Part shown: positions 35,702 to 37,250 of the stretch, piece after piece | Position numbering within the stretch: the stretch's first letter is position 1 | Layout of the letters: each line of letters starts with the position of its first letter | Assembly (NCBI GenBank): GCA_022775985.1 | Contig: JALFIM010000081.1 | Coordinates: forward strand, 1 to 37,250 | Reading direction: 5' to 3' | Origin: Prevotella sp. | Lineage (GTDB): Bacteria > Bacteroidota > Bacteroidia > Bacteroidales > Bacteroidaceae | DNA length: 37,250 bases | Notes under the pieces: model-generated | Told to the model about the DNA's origin: nothing | What the model saw: only the letters and a program-made list of their open reading frames with translations | Databases searched by the model: none | Made by a program: the position numbers and the translations under genes

Positions 35702-36619
35702 CTAACCTATCTGGTTGATGTCGTACGGGGTCTCCTGGTAAACATAGTAGTTTATCCAGTTGTTGAAGAACAGGTTGGCGTGCGCCCTCCACCTTACGAA
35801 CGGTGGCTGCGTGGGGTCGTCTTTAGGATAATAGTTGACAGGCATCTCCACGTCATCGCGCTTGCCTATGTCGCGCCTGTACTCCTTGTCGAGAGTGTCG
35901 GGCGCATACTCCATGTGTCCTGTCACGAAAAACTCGCGTCCACCCCTCGCCATCACTATGCTCACGCCGCTTTGTTCCGATTCGGCTATCAGCGTCAGCT
36001 TGTCGCATGCGGCTATGTCCTCACGGCGCACCTCGGTGTGGCGGCTGTGGGGCATGTAGAATATGTCATCGAAGCCTCTGAATATAGGTAGATGCGGATG
36101 CAGCGGAACTTGGGCGAACACGCCGAACATTTTTTTCTTCAGATGATATTTGGGTATGCCGTAGTGGTAGTACAGTCCAGCCTGTGCGGCCCAGCATATA
36201 TACAGTGTGCTTGTGACATGGGTCTTTGCCCACTCGAAGATGCTCGTTATCTCGTCCCAGTAGCCTATGTCCTCATATTCCAGAAGCTCAATGGGTGCGC
36301 CAGTGACAATCATTCCATCAAATTTCTCGTCTTTCATGTCGCAGAAGTCGCGGTAGAACATCATCATGTGCTCTATCGGCGTGTTCTTGGGTGTATGGCT
36401 CTTGAGCTTCATGAACGACATCTCAAGCTGTATCGGGGTGTTTGACAACAGCCTTACAAGGTCTGTCTCAGTGGTTATTTTCAAGGGCATGAGGTTGAGC
36501 ACCACAATGCGCAGCGGACGTATGTCCTGGTTCGTGGCGCGTGTGTTGTCCATCACGAAGATGTTTTCTTTCTTCAGCAACTCTATTGCCGGCAGCTTGT
36601 CAGGAATTCTTAATGGCAT
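35702..36619 (-). CDS. metA: Homoserine O-acetyltransferase of the MetA family
   Basis: MetA acylates homoserine to start methionine synthesis. Catalytic Cys142 (YICWAAQAG) and His235/Glu237 (GHMEY) are at the same positions as in E. coli MetA. Residue 111 is Glu (GAPIELL), whereas E. coli has Gly; Glu111 is the known switch to acetyl-CoA, so this enzyme is predicted to make O-acetylhomoserine and not the succinyl ester. Length (305) is standard. The symbol metA is kept for family reasons; metAA is also used. Upstream lie three tandem repeats and a promoter box. MetH, which acts at the far end of the same pathway, is encoded 30 kb away. Confidence 0.93.
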   Translation of the reverse strand: MPLRIPDKLPAIELLKKENIFVMDNTRATNQDIRPLRIVVLNLMPLKITTETDLVRLLSNTPIQLEMSFMKLKSHTPKNTPIEHMMMFYRDFCDMKDEKFDGMIVTGAPIELLEYEDIGYWDEITSIFEWAKTHVTSTLYICWAAQAGLYYHYGIPKYHLKKKMFGVFAQVPLHPHLPIFRGFDDIFYMPHSRHTEVRREDIAACDKLTLIAESEQSGVSIVMARGGREFFVTGHMEYAPDTLDKEYRRDIGKRDDVEMPVNYYPKDDPTQPPFVRWRAHANLFFNNWINYYVYQETPYDINQIG

Positions 36620-36674
36620 ATCTCTCTATCTTCTTTTTATATCGTTCTTGTCACCCAATGTCTGTTTCTACTTT

Positions 36675-36870
36675 ACAAGGATAATGCAAGTGCGAGAGCA
36701 AAGGAGCTTGCTCCGATTGCCGAGCCGTAGCTTATCTTATACAGAGATAATGCAAACCGAAGGCAATAAAGCTCGCTTTAATTGCTGAGGTGCAGCTTAT
36801 CTTATACAAAGATAATGCAAACCGAAGGCAATAAAGCTTGCTTTAATTGCTGAGGTGCAGCTTATCTTAT
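36675..36870. repeat. Three tandem 65-66 bp repeats upstream of metA
   Basis: Unit 1 is 36675-36740, unit 2 is 36741-36805, unit 3 is 36806-36870, and a stub ACAAAG follows at 36871. Units 2 and 3 differ at only two bases. Unit 1 is more diverged. Each holds an imperfect hairpin (GCAATAAAGC with GCTTTAATTGC) and ends CTTATCTTAT. The whole gap from 36620 to 37019 has no gene; outside the repeats it contains the promoter box and the terminator of the small lipoprotein gene. Confidence 0.85.
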
Positions 36871-36871
36871 A

Positions 36872-36879
36872 CAAAGTTA
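36872..36879 (-). promoter_or_regulatory. -7 promoter box upstream of the metA leader repeats
   Basis: Read on the minus strand the site is TAACTTTG, a perfect TAnnTTTG box. If used, the metA transcript begins near 36865 and its leader of about 245 nt contains all three repeats. The -33 element is poor (TTTC at about the right distance). Unit 3 itself holds another box, TATCTTTG, at 36807-36814. Confidence 0.5.
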
Positions 36880-36959
36880 GTAAAAAATATATAAAGGTTG
36901 AAATAAAACCATGCTTTTGTGTATGGCGTGGGGGATGGTTGGGCACAGGACAACAAAAA

Positions 36960-36983
36960 ACCGCTGGACATAAGTCCAGCGGT
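36960..36983 (-). terminator. Terminator of the small lipoprotein gene
   Basis: A 10-bp stem (arms 36960-36969 and 36974-36983) with an ATAA loop. On the minus strand it is followed by a run of T (AAAAAA on the plus strand at 36955-36960). It lies 36 bp after the stop of the minus-strand gene at 37020. Confidence 0.85.
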
Positions 36984-37019
36984 CAATCTCTCAATTTTCA
37001 GTTCGAGCTATGTCCTCTA

Positions 37020-37181
37020 TTACTGAACAGAGTCACCAGCAACGGTGTCCTGAGCAGCAGTTGTGTCAACAGCAGCTGTGTCAGTAGTGTCAGCGTTAGC
37101 TGCAGGAGCAGCTGTTTTGTTACCACAAGATGCGAAAGAGATAGCTGCGATAGCTACGAACATTAAAACTAATTTTTTCAT
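37020..37181 (-). CDS. Small lipoprotein, 53 residues, Ala/Thr/Asp-rich
   Basis: The reading frame ATG at 37181 to TAA at 37020 encodes MKKLVLMFVAIAAISFASCG followed by a 33-residue tail rich in Ala, Thr and Asp, with no tyrosine, tryptophan or arginine. Residues 1-18 form a signal peptide, and the lipobox FASC places lipid on Cys19. The mature part, about 35 residues, is low-complexity and acidic (D at several places, one K), so it is probably unfolded. It has its own promoter box and terminator, which support a real gene despite its size. Similar short Ala/Thr lipoproteins occur in Bacteroidetes; function unknown. Confidence 0.85.
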   Translation of the reverse strand: MKKLVLMFVAIAAISFASCGNKTAAPAANADTTDTAAVDTTAAQDTVAGDSVQ

Positions 37182-37232
37182 TTTCTTTGCTTTTTAAATC
37201 TGTAAAACAATCATTTGTTTATTAAAACGTTG

Positions 37233-37240
37233 CAAAGGTA
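37233..37240 (-). promoter_or_regulatory. -7 promoter box for the small lipoprotein gene
   Basis: Read on the minus strand the site is TACCTTTG, fitting TAnnTTTG, and lies about 52 bp upstream of the ATG. The expected -33 element would fall beyond the window edge. Confidence 0.6.
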
Positions 37241-37250
37241 AGTATTTTTT

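Noticed and set aside
36675..36876. Tandem repeats considered as a CRISPR array
   Set aside because: Units are contiguous with no unique spacers, and no cas gene is nearby.
36620..36900. SAM or other methionine-pathway riboswitch upstream of metA
   Set aside because: I could not find the conserved core of a known SAM riboswitch; the only structure is the repeat hairpins. A covariance-model scan would settle it.

Overview
The window reads as the chromosome of a Bacteroidales bacterium, most likely a Prevotella-like member of Prevotellaceae. The reasons are: near absence of Shine-Dalgarno sequences, repeated matches to the Bacteroidetes -7 promoter box TAnnTTTG, a Mfa2/FimB-type fimbrial lipoprotein, a surface protein with a Prevotella-style C-terminal tail, a DUF4295 gene after rpmG, and a MetH without its reactivation domain. 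It is mostly housekeeping DNA. I see no prophage, insertion sequence, CRISPR array, tRNA or rRNA.

Left part (1-12.3 kb, mainly + strand): the 3' end of a secreted surface protein; a DMP19-family protein; then a close-packed run smpB, metH, map, tsaD, pncC/cinA (trans-translation, methionine synthesis, N-terminal Met removal, tRNA t6A37 formation, NMN deamidation). A lipoprotein phosphoesterase follows, then mtaB, which acts on the product of the TsaD pathway, and a family 2 glycosyltransferase. A perfect 26-bp inverted repeat closes this block against convergent minus-strand genes.

Middle (12.3-22.2 kb): a minus-strand operon rsmG, MBL hydrolase, ruvC, ModF-like double ABC ATPase, followed by a small exported protein. 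After a 0.5-kb gap holding a palindrome and short direct repeats come a short J-domain protein, the ribosomal cluster rpmB-rpmG-DUF4295, an acidic orphan protein, the conserved unknown pair ACT (UPF0237) plus PFL/DUF711 (UPF0210), and a fimbrial lipoprotein.

Right part (22.4-37.2 kb): gyrA, two divergent tandem TPR paralogues that run into a DbpA-type RNA helicase, then a serine operon serC-serA-DUF1015. Convergent to it are minus-strand genes: metA (predicted acetyltransferase from Glu111), a U32/RlhA-like protein and a lipoprotein with SH3-like and zinc-ribbon parts. Upstream of metA lie three tandem 65-66 bp repeats that would fall in its mRNA leader, and at the right edge is a 53-residue lipoprotein.

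The most interesting points are the metA leader repeats, the serine operon (Lys-type SerA plus a DUF1015 protein with a DGHHR motif), the GyrA quinolone-region residues, and the ACT/PFL pair of unknown function. Nothing here is clearly a new defence or mobile system.
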